From Humulus lupulus (taxonomy: Eukaryota > Streptophyta > Magnoliopsida > Rosales > Cannabaceae), in NCBI RefSeq assembly GCF_963169125.1, contig NC_084801.1, positions 73,411,696 through 73,475,695 on the forward strand: a DNA stretch of 64,000 nucleotides, given 5' to 3'. The notes under the pieces are model-generated. The model did no database searches and was not told the DNA's origin. It saw only the letters and a list, made by a program, of their open reading frames with translations. The translations under genes were made by a program, and so were the position numbers. Below are positions 11,971-22,563 of this stretch, piece by piece. Each line of letters begins with the position of its first letter. The stretch's first letter is position 1.

Positions 11971-12592
11971 CCGAAAGTAACACCTAGCACATGGGATGCT
12001 ATATTCAGGGTGGGACCCAAGGGATACATGAGTTATCCTCGCGGTGAGAACCGATACCCCAGGGCTTTGGTAAGTGTCCTGGGGCGGCATGGCCGTGTTT
12101 GCTTAGTCTAATGATTGACTTGTTTATTTGTGGATTATCTGTTATGATAAACTGTATACATTGCATATGTTATGTTCTGCATGAGTTTTCTTGCTGGGCT
12201 TCGGCTCACGGGTGCTCTGTGTTGCAGGTAAGGGAAATGACTGAATCAACCAACCATGAGTACGGAGAGCGTGAAGCGGCGCGTACATGTTTGGCCTGCC
12301 CGACTGCTTTGGTTGGGGGTTTATTTGAAAATGGCTGTAATAATCTACAATTTTATGATTTATCAACTGTAAACTTATTTCAAGATGTAAATAGTTTTCA
12401 AACCTTATTTTGGGATCCCAAATGTTTAATAATAGAAGTTTTAATGAAATGACGCATTTTCAAAGATTACAGCCTTCACTTTTAATTAGTCACACTTTTG
12501 TTTCAAAACCTCGGTTAGCGAGTCCATTGCACACTGTTTTGTCTTAGAAAACTCACTTAGTAACGGCTCTAAGGAAGTAGGGCGTTACAACT

Positions 12593-12604
12593 TGGTATCA
12601 GAGC
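12593..12604 (+). promoter_or_regulatory. Element A primer-binding site (initiator tRNA-Met)
   Basis: TGGTATCAGAGC lies three bases after the 5' LTR. It is complementary to the 3' end of plant initiator tRNA-Met and is the usual minus-strand primer of Tekay chromoviruses. Confidence 0.9.
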
Positions 12605-13074
12605 GAGCCAAGGTTTATTGGTTCTGGAGATCGACCGAACATGTACGCTCGCTGTCAGTGACAAGCTCGACTCAGGGTTGGTTGGTATGATTAATTGACA
12701 TGTCTGAATATATGTTTGAATGCCCTGTTTGCCTGCTTATCTATATGGAGCATGAGAAATGAGTTGACATATGCAGGAGATGCTGTTGGGCTGAGCCCTT
12801 TAGTATTGCATGTTGAGATTGATGCATGCTGAATAATACTACTATGCATGTGGATGAATATTGGCATAATGGTTTGAATATTGAGTGTATGTGGTTAATT
12901 TTCTGAATTAAATTCATAAGTTTATCCGTTTATTTGCTTGTATGAAGCATGTTGAGACCTGGATATACTTAGTGGTGATAAATCTGGTAGCTAAATGTAT
13001 ATCATTGTGGATTTGAACTAGTATATGCTTGTGTGTGCATTATACCTGTGGATATTTGGACCTAGTGGTGGGTT
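12605..13074 (+). other. Element A untranslated leader, left of element B
   Basis: Shares patches with the element B leader (for example GACCGAACATGTACGC and AAGCTCGACTCAGGGT). No gag start follows. Element B is inserted after GGGTT at 13070-13074. Confidence 0.7.
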
Positions 13075-15338
13075 TGTAACACCCTACTACCTTAGAGCCG
13101 TTACTAAGTGAGTTTAAAAAAGAAATTGTGCGTTTAATTGACTCAAAGTGGTTCCTAAAACCAAAAGTGTGATTAAACCAGAGTTTAAGGCTGTATTCTT
13201 TTAAAATGGTCAACTTCATTGAAAACGTTAAATATAAAACATCTGGGATCCCAAAATAAGGTTTACAAAATGTTTACAACCCAAAATAGATTTACACTTG
13301 ATCATCTATCAAAAGAATGGTTAAATACAGCCATATACAAAATGCCCCCAACCAAAGCAGTCGGGCAGGCCGAACATGTACGCGCCGCCCCCACGCTCTC
13401 CATACTCATGGCCGGTTGACTGACTCCTTGCTTTTACCTGCCACACGGAGCACCCGTGAGCCGAAGCCCAGCAAGAAAACCCAAAATAACACATAACATA
13501 AGCAAAACAAATAGCTGGCAATAATTCACTGATACATAGGAAAACCACCATAATAAACAAGTACGGCCATGCCGCTCCCAAGGCCTTACCAAAGCCTGGA
13601 GTTTCGGTTCTCACCGCGAGGATAACTCATGTATCCCTTGGGTCCCACCCTGAATTTAAGCATCCCATGTGCTGTGTTACTTTCGGCCCACAGCCGCCCC
13701 GGCCTATGCCGTACCCGGCCTCTGCCGCTCGTTTCAACATAATAACACATATAGTACATTCAAAATAAACATTCACACACATCATGGTTCATTTAAGGTT
13801 AAGCATTTGCACGTAATACAATCCGGGCCACGCCCTACAATCACACAGTGGGGCCATGCCCTAAACTCGGGTGTTATGGTTTTCTTACCTTTAGATTAAG
13901 TAGCCTTGATCAACCTGACTCCTTGAGCACGATCTTACCCGAGCCCTAGCGCTTACCTAAGCAAAATCCACAAGTCAAAGTCATCACCAATCCTCAAGTC
14001 CAGAACCTAGCCTCGGGACTAATCCCAAGCCCCCCGGGAAGTCCTAAATCCCCAAAACAAAGTGGCGGAATCGAGCCCCGAACCCTAGGTCAAAATCCCT
14101 TCACAAAAGCCCAAAAATCCCCTCTGTGAACAGTGCAGCGCTACAGCGCTCAAAAGTTAGCGCTGTAGCGCTACAAGCAGAACCACCCTCACCAGACAGG
14201 GGCTAGCGCTACAGCGCCCCCTGCCTAGCGCTGTAGCGCTAGTTGCAGCACAGCAAAACCAAAAATCGCATCTTGCGATTTTCTTCCTCCATTTCGAACC
14301 CAAACTTGTCCAACTCTTTCCCAAGCCCAAAAACAAACATATATACACCACACACTCATCCCAAGCACCCCAAGAACTCAATCCCAAGCTCAAGCAACCC
14401 ACAACTCAAAATCTAACCCAATGAACCCCAAAACCAGAAAAATCAATCAAACAACAAGGATAGGGTCATAGAAATCATACCGTGGGTGGAATTTCGACCT
14501 TGAACTACACCCTAGACCTCCTTGGCTTGCACCTTTACAACCTTGACCTGTTTTCCCCAAAATCCCCATCCATTTAGCTCAAAAACACAGTTCAAAACCA
14601 GCAAAACCCTAAAACCGAAAACCTCAAGAACTTACCTCAAATCTCTTGCAAATCCACAAACCTAGCTTACCACTGAGCTTCACCTCAAGAAAATCAAAGA
14701 AAAAGGGTGGGAGAACCACAAACCAAACCTTCAAAGCCAACCCTTCAGCTTTCCCTCTCTTCTTTTCTCTTCTTTCTTTTCAGCCTAAAGTTTTCTCTAC
14801 TAAATCCACTAAGTATAAAGGCCTCCTTTATTTTATCTCTTGCAAGCCTAATGACCAAAATACCCTCTCTTATTAATTTTAAGCCTTTATGTCCATAAAG
14901 GGCATTTTAGTCATAATACCCAAATTCCCACTAATTCCTCAAGTGTTCCTAATAATTCCCGCTCGCTACCCAAAGCCTAATAAATCACCAAATACATTCC
15001 CAAATTCTCGATTAACTCCCCAGGCTTAACTCAAGCCTGGTACAGGTTCCCGCTTTGACTTCCCGCTAACCCGCTCGTTCTAGGATCGTCTCGAGTCATA
15101 GATCACAGGTATCAACATAGTCATGCCCAACATGGCCAAATTACAAATATGCTCAATTAGGTCTACATGCATATTAATTCACATTATCGTGCACCACAAT
15201 AAATCACATAATCATAAAACGTGCACTAAATCATAATCATGCATAAAACCCATTAAAGACCCACACAGAATTCCATTATGCCCTCCAGGCACGCTATCTC
15301 AGGCCCTAAGCCTTAACACCGAATTTGGGGTCGTTACA
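13075..15338 (-). repeat. Element B 3' LTR (2,264 bp)
   Basis: On the minus strand it starts TGTAACGACCCC at 15338 and ends GGTGTTACA at 13075. It lacks the 21 bp present in the 5' copy. The palindrome cluster sits at 14135-14242. Confidence 0.92.
14135..14242. repeat. Palindrome cluster in element B LTR
   Basis: Four overlapping copies of AGCGCTACAGCGCT / AGCGCTGTAGCGCT type palindromes in about 105 bases, with the second pair framed by GGGGC...CTAG. The 5' LTR repeats it at 21334-21441. It lies about 1.15 kb from the LTR start, nearly the same offset as the unrelated palindrome cluster in element A. Confidence 0.85.
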
Positions 15339-15339
15339 A

Positions 15340-15352
15340 CTATCCCCTCCTC
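15340..15352 (-). promoter_or_regulatory. Element B polypurine tract
   Basis: The minus strand reads GAGGAGGGGATAG directly before the 3' LTR; element A has the same tract. It primes plus-strand DNA synthesis. Confidence 0.85.
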
Positions 15353-15374
15353 ATGAAAATTTCGTCCTCGAAAT

Positions 15375-18300
15375 TTACCTGAATAACTCGGGATACCGCT
15401 CCCGCATATCCGATTCCAGTTCCCACGTCGCCTCTTCGACCTTGCTATTCCTCCACAGTACTTTAACCAAGGCGATTGTCTTGCTCCTCAAGACCTTGTC
15501 CTTCCTATCAAGGATTTGAACAGGCTTTTCTTCGTATGATAATTCCCGATCCAACTCCAAGTTCTCATAGCTCAACACATGAGTAGTGTCCGAAACATAC
15601 TTCCGAAGCATGGATACATGAAACACGTCATGAACCCCTGATAGAGCTGGAGGCATTGCTAACCTGTAAGCCACCTCCCCAACTCGCTCTAGAACTTCGA
15701 ATGGGCCAACAAACCTGGGACTCAGCTTGCCCTGAACGCCAAATCGTTTTACTCCTCTCAGGGGTGAAACCCTGAGGAATACATGGTCACCAACCTGAAA
15801 TTCCACGTTCCTGCGTTTCAAATCTGAATAACTCTTCTGGCGACTCTGGGAGGCGAGCATACGAGCTCTAATTTTCTCAAGTGCCTCATTGGTCCTCTGA
15901 ACCATCTCAGGACCTAAATACCTTCTCTCCCCTGCCTCCTCCCAGTGAATCGGTGATCTGCACTTTCTTCCATACAGCATCTCATACGGAGCCACTCCGA
16001 TAGTCGCCTGATAACTATTATTGTACGAGAACTCAATCAGAGGGAGATACTTACTCCAAGATCCTTCAAAATCCAACACACACGCTCGTAACATGTCCTC
16101 CAGTATCTGAATTGTCCTCTCAGACTGTCCATCCGTCTGAGGATGATAAGCGGTACTAAACCGAAGTTGCGTGCCCATAGCCTTCTGCAGGCTCTTCCAA
16201 AACTTGGAAGTGAAAGTGGGGTCTCTGTCGGATACTATCGACCTCGGAGCCCCATGAAGTCGAACAATCTCCTTAACATAAAGCTCTGCATACTGCTCCA
16301 CAGTATAAGTCGTCTTCACAGGTAAGAAGTGGGCGGACTTCGTATACCTGTCCACAATCACCCATACCGAGTCATGCTGACCCACGGTCTTTGGCAATCC
16401 TACCACAAAGTCCATGGCAATATCTTCCCATTTCCACTCGGGAATCCCAAGAGGCTGTAATAATCCTGCTGGCCTCTGGTGTTCTGCCTTAATCTGCTGA
16501 CAGGTTAGGCATCTAGCCACATAATCCACCACGTCCCTCTTCATGCCTGACCACCAATACAAAACCTTCAGGTCATGGTACATCTTCGTAGAACCTGGGT
16601 GTAAGGAGTAAGGAGTGGTATGAGACTCGTCCAGAATCTCTCGCCGAATGTCTGGATCAATCGGAACACAAATCCGTCCTTTGTACTTCAACAAACCCAT
16701 CTCAGAAATAGAGAAGTCCTTAGTTGCTCCCAATAGGACATTCTCTCTACGTTCAACTAACTGAGGGTCCTTTCCCTGTGCTTCCTTAATCCTCTCGAGG
16801 AGCGTTGACTGAAGAGTAATGTTGGCTAACCTACCAACCACTAGCTCTATACCCGCTCTGGTCATCTCTCCTGCTAGTCTGTCAGATATCTGCCTCGAAC
16901 TATACAACTGTCCTGGGCCCCTCCGGCTCAATGCATCAGCCACCACATTAGCCTTCCCAGGATGGTATAGGATATCACAATCGTAATCCTTTACCAGCTC
17001 TAGCCACCGTCTCTGGCGCATGTTCAAGTCCTTCTGGGTAAAGAAATACTTTAGACTCTTGTGATCAGTGTATATCTCGCACCTCTCTCCATACAGATAG
17101 TGTCTCCAAATCTTATGTGCGAATACCACTGCAGCTAATTCCAGGTCATGCGTGGGATACCTCTGCTCGTACTCCTTTAATTGCCTTGATGCGTACGCTA
17201 TCACTTTCCCAGCCTGCATCAACACGCATCCCAGACCCTGTCTGGAAGCGTCACAGTAGACCACAAACTTCTCATTATCTGTTGGCAGGCTCAACACTGG
17301 TGCAGTAATCAACCGCCGCTTCAACTCTTTGAAGCTATTCTCGCATCGATCTGTCCACACAAACTTGGTCTTCTTCCTTGTCAATTCTGTCAACGGAGTA
17401 GCAATTCTGGAGAACCCCTCTACAAACCGCTGGTAGTAACCTGCTAGTCCAAGGAAACTTCTAACTTCAGGAACATTGCTGGGCCTAGGCCAATCTCTTA
17501 CTGCTTCCGTCTTGCTTGGGTCGACTAGTAATCCATCCTTACTGATAATGTGGCCTAGAAATGAAACTTGCGATAACCAGAACTCGCATTTGCTAAACTT
17601 AGCATATAACTTATGCTCTCTTAACCGATGCAACACCAGGCGCAGATGATGCTCATGTTCTGACTCTGACTGGGAGTATACTAGGATATCATCAATAAAC
17701 ACAATCACGAACTTATCCAAGTAATCCTTGAAAATTCTGTTCATCAAATCCATAAATGCCGCTGGGGCATTGGTTAATCCAAAGGACATAACCAGAAATT
17801 CATAATGCCCATACCGTGTCCGAAATGCAGTCTTTGGTATGTCCTCATCTCTGATCCTCAAATGATAGTAGCCTGATCGGAGATCAATCTTCGAAAACAC
17901 TGTACTCCCTTGAAGCTGATCAAATAAATCGTCGATCCTAGGCAATGGATACTTGTTCTTGATGGTCAACTTATTCAACTCCCTGTAATCGATGCACATC
18001 CTGAGCGATCCATCCTTTTTCTTAACAAATAAAACTGGAGCACCCCACGGCGAGAAACTCGGTCTGACAAACCCCAAATCAAGTAGTTCCTGCAGCTGAA
18101 TCTTCAATTCCTTTAATTCTGCTGGAGCCATTCTGTAAGGTGCCTTGGAAACTGGCTCTGCTCCCGGAGCCAACTCTATGACGAACTCAATCTCCCGCTG
18201 TGGCGGTAACCCCGGTAGATCTGCTGGAAACAAGTCTGAAAACTCGCAGACGACTCTGGTTTCGTTCGGTCCCACTGCCGCCACCTTAGAGGAATCCACT

Positions 18301-19829
18301 ATACTTGATAGGAATCCTATGCAACCCTCTTGCATCAGGTCTCTAGCCTTTAGTGCCGAGATCACAGGTACCCGCGGTCCATCCACCGTTCCCACGAACA
18401 CAAAGGGTGCCTCGCCCTCCGGTTCGAAGGTCACCATTCGTCGCCTACAATCAATTGTTGCTCCATACCGCGTCAACCAATCCATCCCTAGTATTATGTC
18501 AAAATCGTCCATATCTAGTTCAATCAGGTCAACAAACAATTCTCTACCGTCTACTACTACTGGTAAGGCTCTAACCCACCTCCTAGAGACTACCAGCTCC
18601 CCTGTAGGCAATATAGTCTGAAAACCCCTAGCATACAAAATACTAGGTCTACACAGCTGATCAATCACCCTAGCAGAAACAAATGAGTGCGTAGCACCAG
18701 AATCAATCAATGCAGTAAACAAGGATCCAGCACTAAAAATCTGACCTGTAACCACTGATGGACTGGCCTCTGCCTCAGTCTGAGTCAAGGTGAAGACCCT
18801 AGCAGGTGCGAGGCTGTCCCCCTGCCTAGGCTCCTCCTTCTTAGCCTGTGGGCAATCTTTCTTCAAGTGACTGGTGCTTCCACAAACAAAACAGGCCCTG
18901 ATGCCGGTACCCGCCCCAGAGGCGGACCGGCACTCGCCCTGATGCCGTCGCCTGCATCGAGGACACCATGGATAACTCCTCCAGTTGTCATTACCGCCCT
19001 GGCGGCCACCCACAGAACCGCGAACCCTCCTGTCAGAACCATAGGGAGTAAAGGAGTCTGGTACTCTCCTCTTCTGCTCACTGGGGCCGATGCCCCGACT
19101 AGGCCCAGAAAAAGAAGGCACTACCCTCCTGGTATCACGCCTAGCAGCGTTATCCTTCCAGATCTGATCCTCAGCCCTCTCAGCAGTGAGGGCCTTGTCC
19201 ACCACTTGCGCATAGGTAGTCTCTGGAGCCATGGTAATACTCACGTCACGGGCGATCATTGCACCTAATCCCCGTACAAATCTGTCCCTTCTGGCCGTAT
19301 CAGTCGGCACAAGCTCTGGCGCAAACTTCGCCAATCTATCAAATACCAAGGCATACTCAGTGACAGATAACCTGCCCTGAGTCAGATTGTTAAACTCATC
19401 CGCCTTTGCCGCTCGAACGGCTACGCTGTAGTATTTCTCGTTGAAAAGGCTCTTGAATTCCTCCCAGGTCATAATAGCAGTATCCCTTCGCTGCCCTACC
19501 ACCTCCCACCAAATTCGTGCATCATGTCTAAGCATATAACTTGCACAATCAACCCTATCCCTTCCTTCAACCCTCATGAAGTCCAGGATTACAGACATTG
19601 TACTCATCCACTGCTCAGCCTGCAGTGGGTCTGCTCCCCCCTCAAAGGTAGGAGGTTGTTGTTTTCTGAATCTTTCATATAGAGGTTCCAACCTGTTCCC
19701 GGTCACAGGTTGAACCGGAGCCAGTACCACACTAGGCGGTGGTGGTGGTGGTGTCACAGTGGCCGGTGGAGGAGCTGGTTGCCTGTACTGACTAAGCTCA
19801 TCCTCTGTTTTCTTCAACCTAGCCTCCAT
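15375..19829 (-). CDS. Gag-Pol polyprotein of element B (Tekay chromovirus)
   Basis: One open frame of 1,484 codons. Order, with approximate residues: gag core (55-225), zinc knuckle [14 protein letters not shown] (about 310), aspartic protease with [12 protein letters not shown] (about 375), reverse transcriptase with [13 protein letters not shown] and the catalytic FIDDILVYS (about 560-760), RNase H with [12 protein letters not shown] and [10 protein letters not shown] (about 860-940), integrase with its His/Cys zinc site, IVSDRDPTF and [13 protein letters not shown] (about 1060-1260), and a C-terminal DNA-binding/chromodomain-like tail ending in ERYPELFR. This makes and integrates element DNA. 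The stop is 37 bp before the 3' LTR. The frame is open upstream to ATG 19934 except for one TAG at 19877-19875, so ATG 19829 is probably a second-best start. All domains look complete, making B the best candidate for an active helper in the window. Confidence 0.93.
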   Translation of the reverse strand: MEARLKKTEDELSQYRQPAPPPATVTPPPPPPSVVLAPVQPVTGNRLEPLYERFRKQQPPTFEGGADPLQAEQWMSTMSVILDFMRVEGRDRVDCASYMLRHDARIWWEVVGQRRDTAIMTWEEFKSLFNEKYYSVAVRAAKADEFNNLTQGRLSVTEYALVFDRLAKFAPELVPTDTARRDRFVRGLGAMIARDVSITMAPETTYAQVVDKALTAERAEDQIWKDNAARRDTRRVVPSFSGPSRGIGPSEQKRRVPDSFTPYGSDRRVRGSVGGRQGGNDNWRSYPWCPRCRRRHQGECRSASGAGTGIRACFVCGSTSHLKKDCPQAKKEEPRQGDSLAPARVFTLTQTEAEASPSVVTGQIFSAGSLFTALIDSGATHSFVSARVIDQLCRPSILYARGFQTILPTGELVVSRRWVRALPVVVDGRELFVDLIELDMDDFDIILGMDWLTRYGATIDCRRRMVTFEPEGEAPFVFVGTVDGPRVPVISALKARDLMQEGCIGFLSSIVDSSKVAAVGPNETRVVCEFSDLFPADLPGLPPQREIEFVIELAPGAEPVSKAPYRMAPAELKELKIQLQELLDLGFVRPSFSPWGAPVLFVKKKDGSLRMCIDYRELNKLTIKNKYPLPRIDDLFDQLQGSTVFSKIDLRSGYYHLRIRDEDIPKTAFRTRYGHYEFLVMSFGLTNAPAAFMDLMNRIFKDYLDKFVIVFIDDILVYSQSESEHEHHLRLVLHRLREHKLYAKFSKCEFWLSQVSFLGHIISKDGLLVDPSKTEAVRDWPRPSNVPEVRSFLGLAGYYQRFVEGFSRIATPLTELTRKKTKFVWTDRCENSFKELKRRLITAPVLSLPTDNEKFVVYCDASRQGLGCVLMQAGKVIAYASRQLKEYEQRYPTHDLELAAVVFAHKIWRHYLYGERCEIYTDHKSLKYFFTQKDLNMRQRRWLELVKDYDCDILYHPGKANVVADALSRRGPGQLYSSRQISDRLAGEMTRAGIELVVGRLANITLQSTLLERIKEAQGKDPQLVERRENVLLGATKDFSISEMGLLKYKGRICVPIDPDIRREILDESHTTPYSLHPGSTKMYHDLKVLYWWSGMKRDVVDYVARCLTCQQIKAEHQRPAGLLQPLGIPEWKWEDIAMDFVVGLPKTVGQHDSVWVIVDRYTKSAHFLPVKTTYTVEQYAELYVKEIVRLHGAPRSIVSDRDPTFTSKFWKSLQKAMGTQLRFSTAYHPQTDGQSERTIQILEDMLRACVLDFEGSWSKYLPLIEFSYNNSYQATIGVAPYEMLYGRKCRSPIHWEEAGERRYLGPEMVQRTNEALEKIRARMLASQSRQKSYSDLKRRNVEFQVGDHVFLRVSPLRGVKRFGVQGKLSPRFVGPFEVLERVGEVAYRLAMPPALSGVHDVFHVSMLRKYVSDTTHVLSYENLELDRELSYEEKPVQILDRKDKVLRSKTIALVKVLWRNSKVEEATWELESDMRERYPELFR

Positions 19830-19934
19830 CTCTACTAAAATCTGCTGCCAGTTCTGAGGAGCAGGTGGAGGGTGCTACCCCTGGTTATCATTCTCGGCCT
19901 GAATGCCGCGGAGTCTCGATGATTGGCGAGGCAT
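19830..19934 (-). pseudogene. N-terminal start of element B gag, cut by a TAG
   Basis: ATG 19934 opens MPRQSSRLRGIQAENDNQG in the same frame as the downstream polyprotein, then TAG at 19877-19875, then 15 sense codons to ATG 19829. The MPRQSSR-type start is common in Tekay gag proteins, so the original start was probably here. Loss of 35 residues may or may not disable Gag. Confidence 0.7.
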
Positions 19935-20258
19935 TGCAACTAAATGCCTGCAATCAATGACACCGCTCATTAGGCATGATAACAAGGTCCATTTTCCACC
20001 TCTCCGTCTCAACAACAACCAAGATCAATCGACCAGAATGACATACAAATATCATGCAGCATACAACGGGCCTCGCCCTGGCATCATGCATATGTTATTA
20101 AATCATCATGCTCATTACAATCTAGGCAGGCATACAAAGCATTAAACACATATTCATGAATATATCAATCGACTATACCAAACCACCCTGAGTCGAGCTT
20201 TTCAATGGCAGCGTGCGTACATGTTCGGTCAATCTCCAGAACCAATAAACCTTGGCTC
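19935..20258 (-). other. Element B untranslated leader
   Basis: About 320 bp between the primer-binding site and the gag start; no frame of note. Its primer-proximal part resembles the leader of element A. Confidence 0.7.
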
Positions 20259-20270
20259 GCTCTGATACCA
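20259..20270 (-). promoter_or_regulatory. Element B primer-binding site (initiator tRNA-Met)
   Basis: The minus strand reads TGGTATCAGAGC three bases after the 5' LTR, the complement of the initiator tRNA-Met 3' end. Confidence 0.9.
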
Positions 20271-20273
20271 AGT

Positions 20274-22558
20274 TGTAACGCCCTACTACCTTAGAGCCGT
20301 TACTAAGTGAGTTTAAAAAAGAAATTGTGAGTTTAATTGACTCAAAGTGGTTCCTAAAACCAAAAGTGTGATTAAACCAGAGTTTAAGGCTGTATTCTTT
20401 TAAAATGGTCAACTTCATTGAAAACGTTAAATATAAAACATCTGGGATCCCAAAATAAGGTTTACAAAATGTTTACAACCCAAAATAGATTTACACTTGA
20501 TCATCTATCAAAAGAATGGTTAAATACAGCCATATACAAAATGCCCCCAACCAAAGCAGTCGGGCAGGCCGAACATGTACGCGCCGCCCCCACGCTCTCC
20601 ATACTCATGGCCGGTTGACTGACTCCTTGCTTTTACCTGCCACACGGAGCACCCGTGAGCCGAAGCCCAGCAAGAAAACCCAAAATAACACATAACATAA
20701 GCAAAACAAATAGCTGGCAATAATTCACTGATACATAGGAAAACCACCATAATAAACAAGTACGGCCATGCCGCTCCCAAGGCCTTACCAAAGCCTGGAG
20801 TTTCGGTTCTCACCGCGAGGATAACTCATGTATCCCTTGGGTCCCACCCTGAATATAAGCATCCCATGTGCTGTGTTACTTTCGGCCCACGGCCGCCCCG
20901 GCCTATGCCGTACCCGGCCTCTGCCGCTCGTTTCAACATAATAACACATATAGTACATTCAAAATAAACATTCACACACATCATGGTTCATTTAAGGTTA
21001 AGCATTTGCACGTAATACAATTCGGGCCACGCCCTACAATCACACAGTGGGGCCATGCCCTAAACTCGGGTGTTATGGTTTTCTTACCTTTAGATTAAGT
21101 AGCCTTGATCAACCTGACTCCTTGAGCACGATCTTACCCGAGCCCTAGCGCTTACCTAAGCAAAATCCACAAGTCAAAGTCATCACCAATCCTCAAGTCC
21201 AGAACCTAGCCTCGGGACTAATCCCGAGCCCCCCGGGAAGTCCTAAATCCCCAAAACAAAGTGGCGGAATCGAGCCCCGAACCCTAGGTCAAAATCCCTT
21301 CACAAAAGCCCAAAAATCCCCTCTGTGAACAGTGCAGCGCTACAGCGCTCAAAAGTTAGCGCTGTAGCGCTACAAGAAGAACCACCCTCACCAGACAGGG
21401 GCTAGCGCTACAGCGCCCCCTGCCTAGCGCTGTAGCGCTAGTTGCAGCACAGCAAAACCAAAAATCGCATCTTGCGATTTTCTTCCTCCATTTCGAACCC
21501 AAACTTGTCCAACTCTTTCCCAAGCCCAAAAACAAACATATATACACCACACACTCATCCCAAGCACCCCAAGAACTCAATCCCAAGCTCAAGCAACCCA
21601 CAACTCAAAATCTAACCCAATGAACCCCAAAACCAGAAAAATCAATCAAACAACAAGGATAGGGTCATAGAAATCATACCGTGGGTGGAATTTCGACCTT
21701 GAACTACACCCTAGACCTCCTTGGCTTGCACCTTTACAACCTTGACCTGTTTTCCCCAAAATCCCCATCCATTTAGCTCAAAAACACAGTTCAAAACCAG
21801 CAAAACCCTAAAACCGAAAACCTCAAGAACTTACCTCAAATCTCTGATTTGATCTTGCTAATCTCTTGCAAATCCACAAACCTAGCTTACCACTGAGCTT
21901 CACCTCAAGAAAATCAAAGAAAAAGGGTGGGAGAACCACAAACCAAACCTTCAAAGCCAACCCTTCAGCTTTCCCTCTCTTCTTTTCTCTTCTTTCTTTT
22001 CAGCCTAAAGTTTTCTCTACTAAATCCACTAAGTATAAAGGCCTCCTTTATTTTATCTCTTGCAAGCCTAATGACCAAAATACCCTCTCTTATTAATTCT
22101 AAGCCTTTATGTCCATAAAGGGCATTTTAGTCATAATACCCAAATTCCCACTAATTCCTCAAGTGTTCCTAATAATTCCCGCTCGCTACCCAAAGCCTAA
22201 TAAATCACCAAATACATTCCCAAATTCTCGATTAACTCCCCAGGCTTAACCCAAGCCTGGTACAGGTTCCCGCTTTGACTTCCCGCTAACCCGCTCGTTC
22301 TAGGATCGTCTCGAGTCATAGATCACAGGTATCAACATAGTCATGCCCAACATGGCCAAATTACAAATATGCTCAATTAGGTCTACATGCATATTAATTC
22401 ACATTATCGTGCACCACAATAAATCACATAATCATAAAACGTGCACTAAATCATAATCATGCATAAAACCCATTAAGGACCCACACAGAATTCCATTATG
22501 CCCTCCAGGCACGCTATCTCAGGCCCTAAGCCTTAACACCGAATTTGGGGTCGTTACA
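20274..22558 (-). repeat. Element B 5' LTR (2,285 bp)
   Basis: It matches 13075-15338 apart from about ten single-base differences and a 21-bp stretch near 21846-21866 (TCTGATTTGATCTTGCTAATC region) missing from the 3' copy. Confidence 0.92.
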
Positions 22559-22563
22559 GGGTT

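Larger units (their letters stand above)
10343..12589 (+). repeat. Element A 5' LTR (2,247 bp)
   Basis: It is the same length as the 3' copy. By eye I found only about four base differences between them. It contains a palindrome cluster at 11402-11490 and a 32-bp tandem duplication at 11905-11970. Short open frames within it are not supported as genes. Confidence 0.9.
13075..22558 (-). mobile_element. Element B: nearly intact Tekay-clade chromovirus (Ty3/gypsy)
   Basis: A 9,484-bp minus-strand element flanked by target duplication GGGTT (13070-13074, 22559-22563). The 5' LTR is 20274-22558 (2,285 bp) and the 3' LTR 13075-15338 (2,264 bp); the lengths differ by one 21-bp indel near 21846. By eye about ten base differences separate the LTRs. 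The primer-binding site (20270-20259), one gag-pol frame (19829-15375) and the purine tract (15352-15340) are all in order. It is inserted in the leader of element A. Confidence 0.93.

Noticed and set aside
11851..12452. Open frames of 74-117 codons in element A LTRs (also at 27877-28478) and of 76-97 codons in element B LTRs
   Set aside because: They lie in long terminal repeats, occur on both strands over the same bases, and show no recognisable domain. They recur only because the LTRs are duplicated.
12593..12604. tRNA-Met-like match
   Set aside because: It is only the short primer-binding complement of tRNA-Met next to an LTR, not a tRNA gene.
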